This document shows, in pieces, positions 46,982 to 55,315 of a stretch of DNA of 64,000 bases; position 1 is the first letter of the stretch, and each line of letters opens with the position of its first letter. Under the pieces are notes generated by a model. The model searched no databases. It was not told the DNA's origin and saw nothing but the letters and a program-made list of their open reading frames with translations. Both the position numbers and the translations under genes were made by a program. Origin of the DNA: Bacteroidota bacterium (lineage in GTDB: Bacteria; Bacteroidota; Ignavibacteria; SZUA-365); contig JARYLZ010000003.1 of the NCBI GenBank assembly GCA_029907355.1, positions 16,520-80,519 of the forward strand. The letters run 5' to 3'.

Positions 46982-48430
46982 ATGACACCGGAGACATCCG
47001 TCCGTGTACGATTCGCCCCCAGCCCGACCGGTTTCCTCCATATCGGGGGACTGCGAACCGCATTGTATAACTACCTGTTCGCGCGGCGGCACCACGGTGT
47101 TTTCGTCCTGCGGATCGAGGACACAGACCGGAACCGGTTCGTCGAAGGGGCTGCGGAAAAGCTTCTCGAAACCCTTCATTGGGCAGGGCTTTCCTGGGAC
47201 GAGGGACCCGACATCGGTGGACCGTACGGACCTTATGTCCAATCCGAGCGGCTCGCGTTATACAGACAGCACGCGGAGAGCCTCCTCAGAGAGGGGAAAG
47301 CGTACCGCTGTTTCTGCAGCCCGGAGGAATTGGATCGGCAGCGGAGAAAACAGGCGGAAGAAAAACGACCGCCGATGTACGACCGCCGCTGCCGCACCCT
47401 GAGCCGGGAAACCTCCGATGCGCGCGCGAAGGCGGGGGAACCGTTCACGATACGTTTCCGCGTACCTCTGACCGGCGAGACGGTTTTCCACGACGCGGTC
47501 CGCGGGGAGATCCGCATCTCGCACGCCGTCATCGACGACCAGGTCCTCCTGAAATCCGACGGGTACCCGACGTACCACCTCGCCAACGTCGTCGATGATC
47601 ATGCCATGCGCATCAGCGACGTCATCCGCGGCGAGGAGTGGCTGCCGTCCACCGTGAAGCACACCCTCCTCTACGAGGCGTTCGGCTGGCCGCCGCCCCG
47701 TTTCGCCCATCTCCCCCTTCTCCTGAACCCCGACCGCAGTAAGCTGAGCAAGAGGCAGGGAGATGTCGCCGTGGAGGAATACCGCGCACAAGGTTTTCTC
47801 CCGGAGGCGCTCATCAATTTCGTCGCCCTCCTCGGGTGGAGCAGCCCGGATGAAAGGGAAATCCTGTCGATGGACGAACTCGCGGCGCTCTTCTCGCTGG
47901 ACCGCGTGGGAAAGGCGGGAGCGATCTTCGATATCGAGAAACTCCGCTGGTTCAACGGCCGGTATTTCCGCGCGCTCCCTCTCGAGGAACGGGTCCGCCT
48001 GTGCATCCCACACCTCGAGAGAGCGGGGTACGACACGCGCGATCCGATCCGCACCGCCCGCATCGTCGACGCCCTATCGAATCATCTCGTCCTCCCTGCA
48101 GACATCGTCGAAGAAGCGGCTATTTTTTTCCGTGCGCCCGCCCTGCCTGCCTCGGCTACGGAAGTGCCGCCCTTTTCCCAGGGACAGGAGAAAGCCGTAC
48201 TCCGCGCTTTTCTCACTGGCGTTCGGACGGTCGTTCCGTGGGAGCGGGGGCAGATCAAGAAACTACTCGAACGGATCCAGGGAGAGCTCGGCGTACGCGG
48301 CAAAGAATTGTACCTGCCGATCCGCATTGCCCTCACGGGGAAAAGTCACGGTCCCGAGCTCCCCGTCGTGGCGGAGCTCCTCGGCCCGGAAGAGTGCAGC
48401 CGGCGCCTGGAACCATTCACCGTTGGATGA
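46982..48430 (+). CDS. gltX: Glutamate-tRNA ligase
   Basis: A 482-aa class I aminoacyl-tRNA synthetase charging tRNA-Glu. The HIGH-type motif is FLHIGGLRTALYNYLF and the KMSKS-type motif is SKLSKRQGD. RIEDTD and YRCFCSPEEL fit the family; the tRNA-binding C-terminal domain is complete. Because gatC is present at 54200, non-discriminating use (Glu-tRNA-Gln followed by amidation) is possible but not shown. ATG at 46982 matches the start of the catalytic domain. Confidence 0.96.
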   Translation: MTPETSVRVRFAPSPTGFLHIGGLRTALYNYLFARRHHGVFVLRIEDTDRNRFVEGAAEKLLETLHWAGLSWDEGPDIGGPYGPYVQSERLALYRQHAESLLREGKAYRCFCSPEELDRQRRKQAEEKRPPMYDRRCRTLSRETSDARAKAGEPFTIRFRVPLTGETVFHDAVRGEIRISHAVIDDQVLLKSDGYPTYHLANVVDDHAMRISDVIRGEEWLPSTVKHTLLYEAFGWPPPRFAHLPLLLNPDRSKLSKRQGDVAVEEYRAQGFLPEALINFVALLGWSSPDEREILSMDELAALFSLDRVGKAGAIFDIEKLRWFNGRYFRALPLEERVRLCIPHLERAGYDTRDPIRTARIVDALSNHLVLPADIVEEAAIFFRAPALPASATEVPPFSQGQEKAVLRAFLTGVRTVVPWERGQIKKLLERIQGELGVRGKELYLPIRIALTGKSHGPELPVVAELLGPEECSRRLEPFTVG

Positions 48431-48431
48431 C

Positions 48432-49361
48432 ATGGAACCTTTCGTGTCCATCATCCTGATTCACTACGGGGCACCCGGCTCTACCGAGGAAGTACTCCAT
48501 GCCTTTGAGAAGACACGGTTTCGCGACACCTACGAGATCATCCTCGTCGATAACGGGAGCGATCCGCCATTCCCGGCAAACCATCTCCGCGACGTCCATC
48601 ATCTTCGACTCCCCGTCAATTGCGGATATGCCACCGCATGCAACAGGGGAGCATCCATCGCGCGCGGCACGCATTTCCTGTTCCTGAACAACGACATCTC
48701 TTTCTCACACGATTTCATCCATCCTCTCCTGCGCGTCTGCCGGGAGGACTCGCGTGTCGGGGCGGTCGGACCGATGCTCACATACGCGGACGGGATGTTC
48801 CAGCCATCTTGGGGGCGCGATCCGGGTCTTCTCGCCGAGTATATGGAACGCCGCGTCCAGCAGGGAGCACGCAAGCGCAACGGCCGCGCATACAGGGCCC
48901 GCACCCGATCGTCTGCACGCGCCAGAGAAGTGGATTGGGTGACGGGGGCGGCGATGCTCGTTCCCCGTCCGGTGTTCGAGATGGTCGGCGGTTTCGACGA
49001 AGAGTTTTTCTTCTACTTCGAAGATGTCGATCTCTGTCGGCGCATCCGAAACGTCGGGTACCGCGTTCGCTTCGAACCGACGGCGTGTCTCACGCATTTC
49101 GGCGGCGGTTCACAGGGCGGAGAAACCGACCCCGCGTTGAGAAAGGCATACCGAGCGGGGCAGTTGCGCTTCTATGCCTTGCATCGGGGTCTGGTTTCCT
49201 TTCTGCTCTTGAAACTGTATCTTCTCTGCACTCTTCCACGAGAACGGCCGCACGAAGATCAGCTAAGCGCATCCCATTCCCTTCACGACCTCGTCCTGTC
49301 ATTCCCGTTCCGGACCGTCCGGAAGGAGAAGCGACGATGCAGATCACCAATGGACTCGTAA
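48432..49361 (+). CDS. Glycosyltransferase family 2
   Basis: A 309-aa GT-A glycosyltransferase. VSIILIHYGAP opens the Rossmann-like domain, FLNNDISF is the DxD-type metal motif, and DEEFFFYFEDVDLCRRIRNVGY is the acceptor-side ED motif of rhamnosyltransferase-like GT2 enzymes. A hydrophobic segment near residues 260-275 may bind the membrane. It starts 1 nt after gltX and overlaps the next gene by 25 nt. It probably acts in polysaccharide synthesis. Confidence 0.87.
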   Translation: MEPFVSIILIHYGAPGSTEEVLHAFEKTRFRDTYEIILVDNGSDPPFPANHLRDVHHLRLPVNCGYATACNRGASIARGTHFLFLNNDISFSHDFIHPLLRVCREDSRVGAVGPMLTYADGMFQPSWGRDPGLLAEYMERRVQQGARKRNGRAYRARTRSSARAREVDWVTGAAMLVPRPVFEMVGGFDEEFFFYFEDVDLCRRIRNVGYRVRFEPTACLTHFGGGSQGGETDPALRKAYRAGQLRFYALHRGLVSFLLLKLYLLCTLPRERPHEDQLSASHSLHDLVLSFPFRTVRKEKRRCRSPMDS

Positions 49362-50047
49362 TCTTCGATCCCGGTTACGAGGAGGGCCCATGTTCCGCAG
49401 GGTCCGTCCTCCCATCCCTCCCCGAAGCGGACAGGAAAGCGTTCCATGACGCGCTGTTCCATGACGCCGTCGACCGATTCCACGGCTTTCCGGGGGCGGT
49501 GGTGACGGCCCGCTTCTGTGAAGCGGGGATGATGGAAGCGTTACGGGAAACATGGCCGTCTCTGCATGCCGAAGCGGACGGTCATGAGCTGGTCGAAGCC
49601 CGTCTCTCGGCAGCGATCGAGGAACAGTTCGAACACGGAGCACGACGTCTCCTCGTTCTCTTCCCCACGGCTGCCGCGATCCCGATGCGAGTCATCGATG
49701 CGGCCTTTACCCTTCTCGACACGTTCGACGACGCCGTCGTCATCGGCCCTACCGAGGGGGGCGACACGTACGCGATCGGTCTGCGATGGTCTCACCCGGA
49801 AATTCCGGCCGCATTTCCCGGCGGTTCCGTCCACCGGCTGGATCGCATCCTGCGATGCCTCTCGTGCATCGAGTCGACGCTTCACATGCTGCAGAGCTGG
49901 TACGATTTGCGCACGCCGGCCGATTTCGCCCGCCTCGCCGCCGATCTCGACGCCGACACCTCCGGCTACCGCTCGCTCCGGGTATGGGCGGCGACACATC
50001 CCTCCCTTTTTCTCTCCCCGCAAGAGTCGCCGGGGAGGAAAGGATGA
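49337..50047 (+). CDS. Divergent DUF2064-family transferase-like protein
   Basis: A 236-aa protein resembling the DUF2064 (rSAM/selenodomain-associated transferase 1) family in its second half, where VVIGPTEGGDTYAIGLR matches the GPxxDGGYYLIGL block. The usual N-terminal PGxVKTRL nucleotide-binding motif is missing (FDPGYEEGPCSAG instead), so activity is uncertain. AAGGAG is 8 nt upstream of the ATG at 49337. It overlaps the GT2 gene and the nadD start (ATGA). Confidence 0.66.
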   Translation: MQITNGLVIFDPGYEEGPCSAGSVLPSLPEADRKAFHDALFHDAVDRFHGFPGAVVTARFCEAGMMEALRETWPSLHAEADGHELVEARLSAAIEEQFEHGARRLLVLFPTAAAIPMRVIDAAFTLLDTFDDAVVIGPTEGGDTYAIGLRWSHPEIPAAFPGGSVHRLDRILRCLSCIESTLHMLQSWYDLRTPADFARLAADLDADTSGYRSLRVWAATHPSLFLSPQESPGRKG

Positions 50048-50622
50048 GCATCGGTATCCTCGGCGGCTCGTTCAACCCGCCGCATATCGGCCACCTCGTC
50101 CTCGCGGAGTCCGCCCGTGACGCCCTGGATCTCGAGCGGGTTTTCTTTGTCCCGGCATGGAGATCGCCCTTCAAGAACGGTTATGAGGACGTCGACCCGC
50201 ACCTCCGTTCCGAGATGGTCGCCCTCGCCATCGAGGGCAACACCTCCTTCACGCTCGACACCTGTGAAATTGGGCGAGGGGACGTGTCGTACACGATCGA
50301 CACGGTGCGATCGTTCCACGAGAGGTTCCCTCGTGATACGCTGTTCCTCATTCTCGGCTCGGACGCATTCCGCGATTTCCCCGCGTGGAAGGAACCGGGT
50401 GAGATACTCCGCTTCGCGACCTGCGCCGTTGCCATGCGGGCGGGTGAGGCAGCCGACTTCGCCCACCACCCGTTTATCGACAAGACATGCTTTTTCGAGA
50501 TGCCGCCGCTCGACATCTCGTCGACGCATGTGAGGGAGCGCATCCGTTCGGGTCGCTCGATCCGTTACCTCGTGCCCGAAGCCGTCCGTCGGCTGATCAT
50601 CGAACAAAACCTGTACCGTTGA
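50044..50622 (+). CDS. nadD: Nicotinate-nucleotide adenylyltransferase
   Basis: A 192-aa enzyme forming nicotinic acid adenine dinucleotide in NAD synthesis. The nucleotidyl-transferase motif GGSFNPPHIGHL and the ISSTHVRERI motif (SSTxxR) are present, with FVPAWRSPFK between them. The ATG overlaps the previous stop by 4 nt. With nadK (4984-5940) the window holds two NAD(P) genes. It converges on the epimerase gene. Confidence 0.95.
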   Translation: MSIGILGGSFNPPHIGHLVLAESARDALDLERVFFVPAWRSPFKNGYEDVDPHLRSEMVALAIEGNTSFTLDTCEIGRGDVSYTIDTVRSFHERFPRDTLFLILGSDAFRDFPAWKEPGEILRFATCAVAMRAGEAADFAHHPFIDKTCFFEMPPLDISSTHVRERIRSGRSIRYLVPEAVRRLIIEQNLYR

Positions 50623-50653
50623 GAGGGGCGTGCACTTCCCGCGGGGGTCGCGA

Positions 50654-51640
50654 TCAGCGGATCCACCCCACGGAACGGTACCATGCGATCGTCTCCCGGA
50701 GAGCATCCTCGAGGGAATAGCGTTCCCGGAATGAAAGTTCTTTGCGCGCTTTCGCCGCGTCGCACAGCCAGTATCTCCGTGTGAGGTCGCGAGCCTTCTC
50801 GATGTTGAGCGTCGCTGCTTTCCCCTGCAGGGATGCCGCCGTCTGGGCGAAGAACGCCGCAACATGGACGAACGCATGGGGAACGCTCACGACGATCGAG
50901 CGCTTGCCGAGGATCGCTACCGCGGCTTCGCCCACTTCACGCCACGAGTAGTTTCTCTCGCTCGCGATGAAATACGTCTGCGCGACGGCGCGGTCACTCC
51001 GTGCAGCCCTCAGGATACCCTCGACGAGATCCGCGACATAGATGAGATTGAGTCGTTGTTCGCGGAATCCGATGACGGTGTTCAACCCCGCCGCGAGCGT
51101 GCGGAAATAGATGAGGATTTCCGTGTCACGCGGACCGAAGACGGCGGGGGGACGTACGATGGTCCACGGGATCCCATCCGCCGAGGATCGAATCCATTCC
51201 TCTGCCGCCCGCTTCGATGCGCCATATGCGGTGATCGGTCGGCACGGCATATCTTCCGTGACGGGATGATCGGGCGAATCGGCGGGGCCTGCGGCCGTCT
51301 GGCTGCTCAAGAAGAGGAAACGCCGAAGCGAGGGGGCGGCGGAACGGACGGCATTGAGGAGATGACCCGTCGAACGCACGTTCGCCTCGAAGTATTCGTC
51401 CCTCGAGCGAGCTTTGACGAGTCCCGCAGCGTGGTACACTTCGTCCGCACCGTCGACGAAACGCCGGAGCGAGATGGGGTCGCGGATATCCCCCTCGACG
51501 AGTTCGACGGATTTCCCCTGGAGCCATCGCAAGTTGCTCGTTCGACGGACGAGGGCACGGACGTGCGTGCCTTCCGCGAGGAGGGCATCCACGAGATGGC
51601 TCCCGATGAAGCCGGTCGCGCCGGTTATGCAAGCGGTCAT
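50654..51640 (-). CDS. NAD-dependent epimerase/dehydratase, CerR-like
   Basis: A 328-aa extended SDR. The cofactor motif is ITGATGFIGSHLVDALL, the catalytic Ser is in FLSSQTAAG and the YxxxK in AYGASKRAAE. The C-terminal block (YWLCDAAKARKELSF, then ETIAWYRSVGWI) is that of reductases next to serine palmitoyltransferase in other bacteria. CerR, an enzyme of this family, reduces the keto group during bacterial ceramide synthesis. The gene is divergent from the serine palmitoyltransferase gene. Sugar-nucleotide epimerase activity remains possible. Confidence 0.72.
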   Translation of the reverse strand: MTACITGATGFIGSHLVDALLAEGTHVRALVRRTSNLRWLQGKSVELVEGDIRDPISLRRFVDGADEVYHAAGLVKARSRDEYFEANVRSTGHLLNAVRSAAPSLRRFLFLSSQTAAGPADSPDHPVTEDMPCRPITAYGASKRAAEEWIRSSADGIPWTIVRPPAVFGPRDTEILIYFRTLAAGLNTVIGFREQRLNLIYVADLVEGILRAARSDRAVAQTYFIASERNYSWREVGEAAVAILGKRSIVVSVPHAFVHVAAFFAQTAASLQGKAATLNIEKARDLTRRYWLCDAAKARKELSFRERYSLEDALRETIAWYRSVGWIR

Positions 51641-51674
51641 GAAGTCGGTCCCCTAGCTGAAGAGGATGGTTTCA

Positions 51675-51703
51675 TTGCATTTCCCTCAAGCTCAAACTAT
51701 ATT
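51675..51703 (+). promoter_or_regulatory. Promoter for the serine palmitoyltransferase gene
   Basis: TTGCAT (51675-51680), exact 17-bp spacer, TATATT (51698-51703). It lies about 150 bp upstream of the GTG start at 51851 in the intergenic region shared with the divergent CerR-like gene. Confidence 0.58.
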
Positions 51704-51850
51704 GAAAAGCATCGTCCGCGCAATACGGGAAGCCGATGTGCAAAGGGCGGGCGATGTCCTTCCCTGCCGTGACTTTCCTTCCAACGGCTGTCGGCCTGCA
51801 GAGCGGAGCGTTCCACCCTCATCCCATTCCACTATCTGAAGGAAGCGTTC

Positions 51851-53044
51851 GTGGATCTTTTCGACAAGTGCCGTGCGTTCACCCGCGCGGATGAGGTCAA
51901 AGCAAAAGGGTATTACCCCTATTTCCGTGCCATCGAGGGCAATGAAGGTCCCATCGTGACCATTGAAGGCCGGAAGATCATCATGGCGGGCTCGAACAAC
52001 TACCTCGGCCTGACGGCACACCCGCGGGTGAAGGAGGCTGCCCTCGAAGCCATTCGGCGCTACGGGACAGGGTGCTCCGGTTCCCGGTACCTGACGGGGA
52101 CCATTAAGCTCCACAACGAGTTGGAGGAACGACTGGCGGCGTTCATGGGGAAGGAGTCGTGTCTCCTTTTTTCCACGGGTTTCCAGACCGCCCAGGGCGT
52201 GATTTTCACGCTCGTCCAGCGCGGCGAGTATATCGTCTCCGACAAGGACAACCACGCGAGCATCCAGGCGGGCAACCTTATGGCCAAGGGCGCATACGCG
52301 ACCTTCCTCCGTTACAAGCACAACGACATGCGCGACCTCGACGCGGTGCTCAGTTCGATCCCGCCGGGCAAAAGCGTTCTCATCGTTTCCGACGGTGTCT
52401 TCAGCACGACGGGCGAGATCATCGACCTCCCCGCTCTCGTCGTGAGCGCGAAGAAGCACGGGGCGCGCATTCTCCTCGACGATGCGCACGCGATCGGTGT
52501 GATCGGGAAAGGCGGACGGGGAACGGCAAGCGAATTCGGGCTGGAGAAGGAAGTGGACCTGACGATGGGGACGTTCAGCAAGACCTTCGCGAGTCTCGGC
52601 GGTTTCGTCGTCGGTGAACGCGCCGTCATCAATTACATCAAGCATCACTCGCCCGCCCTGATTTTCAGTGCGAGCCCGACGCCCGCAAGCGTCGCCGCCG
52701 CGCTCACTGCGCTCGACATCCTCGAGGAACAGCCCGATCTCGTCCACCGTATCGTCGAGAACGCGCAGTACATGCGCGACGGTTTCACGCGCATGGGCTT
52801 CCGTGTCGTCCCAGGCAGAACGGGCGTCGTTCCCGTCATCATCGGCGACGACGAAACCACCTTCATTTTCTGGCGGGAACTCTTCGATGCAGGGGTGTTC
52901 GTCAATGCCTTCATCAGCCCGGCGGTGCCTCCCGGTCTGCAGATGCTCCGGACGAGCTACATGGCGACGCACGAGCGCTCGCATCTCGACCGCATCCTCG
53001 AGATCAGCGGGGACATCGGGAAGAAACTCGGCGTGATCCCCTGA
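51851..53044 (+). CDS. spt: Serine palmitoyltransferase-like alpha-oxoamine synthase
   Basis: A 397-aa PLP enzyme of the alpha-oxoamine synthase family. [17 protein letters not shown] holds the PLP-binding lysine; [10 protein letters not shown] and [12 protein letters not shown] are family blocks. The stretches [17 protein letters not shown] and [12 protein letters not shown] are closer to bacterial serine palmitoyltransferases (e.g. Sphingobacterium) than to 8-amino-7-oxononanoate synthases or 2-amino-3-ketobutyrate ligases. It would condense serine with an acyl thioester to give 3-ketosphinganine, the first step of sphingolipid synthesis. GTG start with AAGGAAG upstream. It sits between a CerR-like gene and a large GNAT protein. 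Confidence 0.82.
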   Translation: MDLFDKCRAFTRADEVKAKGYYPYFRAIEGNEGPIVTIEGRKIIMAGSNNYLGLTAHPRVKEAALEAIRRYGTGCSGSRYLTGTIKLHNELEERLAAFMGKESCLLFSTGFQTAQGVIFTLVQRGEYIVSDKDNHASIQAGNLMAKGAYATFLRYKHNDMRDLDAVLSSIPPGKSVLIVSDGVFSTTGEIIDLPALVVSAKKHGARILLDDAHAIGVIGKGGRGTASEFGLEKEVDLTMGTFSKTFASLGGFVVGERAVINYIKHHSPALIFSASPTPASVAAALTALDILEEQPDLVHRIVENAQYMRDGFTRMGFRVVPGRTGVVPVIIGDDETTFIFWRELFDAGVFVNAFISPAVPPGLQMLRTSYMATHERSHLDRILEISGDIGKKLGVIP

Positions 53045-53065
53045 GAACCCGCGAGGAGGAATCGG

Positions 53066-54187
53066 ATGTCCGTTACCATACACCCCGTCGAAACCGCGCG
53101 CGAACGGAAACGGTTCATCACCCTCCAGTGGAAATTCTACGAAGGTGACCCCTACTGGGTCCCTCCGCTCCTGGCGGATCGCCGGAAAATCCTCGACCCG
53201 AGGAAGAACCCTTTCTTCCGTCACGGCGACATGAAACTCTTCATCGCCGAGAAGGATGGAGTGCCCTCGGGGAGGATCGCGGCGATCACGAACGAGAACC
53301 ACAACCGCATCCACGAGGACACCGTCGGGTTTTTCGGTTTCTTCGAGAGCGTCGAGGATGGAGAAGTCGCGGCGGCCTTGTTCGACGCCGCGAGACGGTG
53401 GCTCCGCGAACGCGGGAAAACGGTTATGCGCGGTCCGATGAACCCGACGGTCAACGACGACGTCGGTCTCCTCGTGGACGGTTTCGATATGCCGCCGGTG
53501 ATCCTCATGACGTACAACCCCCGCTACTACCCTGCGCTCCTCGAGGGATATGGCTTCAGGAAGGCAAAGGACCTCTACGCATACCGTATCACGTACGACA
53601 CCGTCTTGACGCCGAAACTCGAACGTGTCCAGAACATCGTGCGGGAACGCTACGGCATCACGATACGAGATGTCGACTTCTCGCGCCTGGCGGAAGAACT
53701 CGTTATCGTCAAGGAATTGTACAACCGCTCGTGGGAAAAGAACTGGGGCGCGGTCGCGCTCGAGAACGAAGAAATCGACGCGCTGGCTGCAGACCTCAAG
53801 CCGGTGCTCGCGAAGTTCCAGGAATTCGCGTTCTTCTGCCTCAAGCATGGCGAACCCATCGGTTTCGCGGTGACGCTCCCGGACATCAACCAGATTCTCA
53901 TCACCAACCGTCGCGGCAGGCTCATCCCGGGAGCGTTCAAGCTCCTGACGCAAACGAAGCGCATCTCGCAGATGCGCATCATCCTCCTGGGCGTTCTCCC
54001 CGAACACCGCGGACTGGGTTTCGACTCGGTCATGTACTACGAAATCATCCGCCGGGCAGCGCTCCGCGGCATATATACCGGCGAGGCATCATGGGTCCTC
54101 GAGGACAACGTGATGATGAACCGCGCCGCGAAACTCCTGAACGCGGAACGGTACAAGACGTACCGACTCTACGACCTGGACATCTGA
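53066..54187 (+). CDS. Large GNAT-fold acyltransferase, ceramide synthase (bCerS) candidate
   Basis: A 373-aa protein. The C-terminal half has a GNAT-type acyl-CoA N-acyltransferase pattern (MRIILLGVLPEHRGLGFDSVMYYEII, with the RGLG acyl-carrier-binding turn). The N-terminal half is characteristic of a subfamily that begins RFITLQWKFYEGDPYWVPPLLADRR and contains RGPMNPTVNDDVGLL. Members are encoded next to spt, and one is the bacterial ceramide synthase bCerS. N-acylation of sphinganine is therefore a reasonable inference, not proof. A strong GAGGAGGA precedes the ATG; the gene is 21 nt after spt. Confidence 0.74.
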   Translation: MSVTIHPVETARERKRFITLQWKFYEGDPYWVPPLLADRRKILDPRKNPFFRHGDMKLFIAEKDGVPSGRIAAITNENHNRIHEDTVGFFGFFESVEDGEVAAALFDAARRWLRERGKTVMRGPMNPTVNDDVGLLVDGFDMPPVILMTYNPRYYPALLEGYGFRKAKDLYAYRITYDTVLTPKLERVQNIVRERYGITIRDVDFSRLAEELVIVKELYNRSWEKNWGAVALENEEIDALAADLKPVLAKFQEFAFFCLKHGEPIGFAVTLPDINQILITNRRGRLIPGAFKLLTQTKRISQMRIILLGVLPEHRGLGFDSVMYYEIIRRAALRGIYTGEASWVLEDNVMMNRAAKLLNAERYKTYRLYDLDI

Positions 54188-54199
54188 GGGCTCCCTTCG

Positions 54200-54493
54200 A
54201 TGGGCATCACACCGGAGGAAATCGCATCGCTGTCCGCTCTCGCCCGCATCAGCCTGACGGGCGAAGACCTCGCGGAGCTGACGTGGCAAATCAATCGGAT
54301 CCTCGCGTACATGGACATGCTCCGCGAGGTGGACACGACGGGCATCGAACCTTACACGTGCGGGGTGACGGATCCTGCCCATCTCCGCGAGGACGAACCG
54401 CGCCCCGGACTCGATGCACACGAGGCGCTCCGGAACGCCCCCGGATCCGCAGAGGGGTACTTTACCGTCCCCAACGTGCTCGGCGGGGATTGA
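54200..54493 (+). CDS. gatC: Aspartyl/glutamyl-tRNA amidotransferase subunit C
   Basis: A 97-aa helical subunit that stabilises the GatAB amidotransferase complex. The pattern ITPEEIASLSALARISLTGEDLAELT and DMLREVDTTGIEP with a C-terminal FTVPNVLGGD is typical. gatA and gatB are not adjacent. It begins 12 nt after the GNAT gene and ends 15 nt before kdsB. Confidence 0.92.
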   Translation: MGITPEEIASLSALARISLTGEDLAELTWQINRILAYMDMLREVDTTGIEPYTCGVTDPAHLREDEPRPGLDAHEALRNAPGSAEGYFTVPNVLGGD

Positions 54494-54508
54494 TCCCCGG
54501 CAGCTGCC

Positions 54509-55315
54509 ATGCACCCCGCCGTCATCATCATCCCCGCACGGTACCGTTCGACGCGCTTCCCCGGTAAGCCCCTCGCATCGATCGCAGGGATTCCGATGAT
54601 CCGCCGCGTATTCGAGCAATGCGCCCAAGCCCGTTGCGCGAGCCGCATCCTTGTCGCCACCGATGACGAGCGCATCGCGGAAACGGTTCGCGCTTTCGGT
54701 GGAGACGTCGTGATGACACCGACGGGCATCGCAACCGGGACGGAGCGCGTCGCCCACGCGGCCGCCGCGACCGACTGCCGGCCGGACGAGGTTATCGTCA
54801 ACGTGCAGGGCGACGAACCCCTGATCGAACCGGCGGTGATCGACGCTGCAGCAGCCTGCATCGTCGGCACCGACGCCGACATCGGCACCTGCGCCTCCCC
54901 GTTGCAGGACGCAGAGGCGTTCCGTGATCCCATGGTCGTCAAGGTCGTGCTGGCACGCGACGGACACGCCTTGTATTTCTCGCGCGCGCCCATCCCCCAC
55001 GCATTTCACCCCCCGGATCACGGTGGAGGCGGGCCCGTGCAGGCACTCCGGCACATCGGCATCTATGCATTCATGCGCCGCTGCCTCGAGCGCTTCGCGG
55101 CGCTGCCGCCGAGCCCGCTCGAGAAGCTGGAGGGCCTCGAACAACTCCGCGCGCTCGAGGCGGGAATGCGTATCCGGGTGGCGGTCGTTCTGTCACGCTC
55201 CATCGCCGTCGATACGCCGGAGGACATTCCCCTCGTGGAGGCTCGCATCGCCTCCGAAACCGGGACGTCGGGAACGCCCGGGCATTTTCCCTCCGACCGC
55301 TATGCAAGCGCTTGA
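54509..55315 (+). CDS. kdsB: 3-deoxy-manno-octulosonate cytidylyltransferase
   Basis: A 268-aa enzyme activating Kdo with CTP for lipopolysaccharide. VIIIPARYRSTRFPGKPL is the nucleotide-binding opening; NVQGDEPLI and ALYFSRAPIP are conserved; KLEGLEQLRALE closes the fold. It confirms a Kdo-containing, LPS-type outer membrane. The C-terminus is about 20 residues longer than in E. coli and overlaps the rimO start by 14 nt. Confidence 0.95.
   Translation: MHPAVIIIPARYRSTRFPGKPLASIAGIPMIRRVFEQCAQARCASRILVATDDERIAETVRAFGGDVVMTPTGIATGTERVAHAAAATDCRPDEVIVNVQGDEPLIEPAVIDAAAACIVGTDADIGTCASPLQDAEAFRDPMVVKVVLARDGHALYFSRAPIPHAFHPPDHGGGGPVQALRHIGIYAFMRRCLERFAALPPSPLEKLEGLEQLRALEAGMRIRVAVVLSRSIAVDTPEDIPLVEARIASETGTSGTPGHFPSDRYASA

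Noticed and set aside
51851..53044. Biotin synthesis gene bioF
   Set aside because: No other bio gene nearby and several segments favour serine palmitoyltransferase; bioF kept only as a less likely alternative.
51692..54007. A 771-codon minus-strand frame opposite spt and the GNAT gene
   Set aside because: Shadow of two well-supported genes; no domain pattern and a composition dominated by E, R, V and D.
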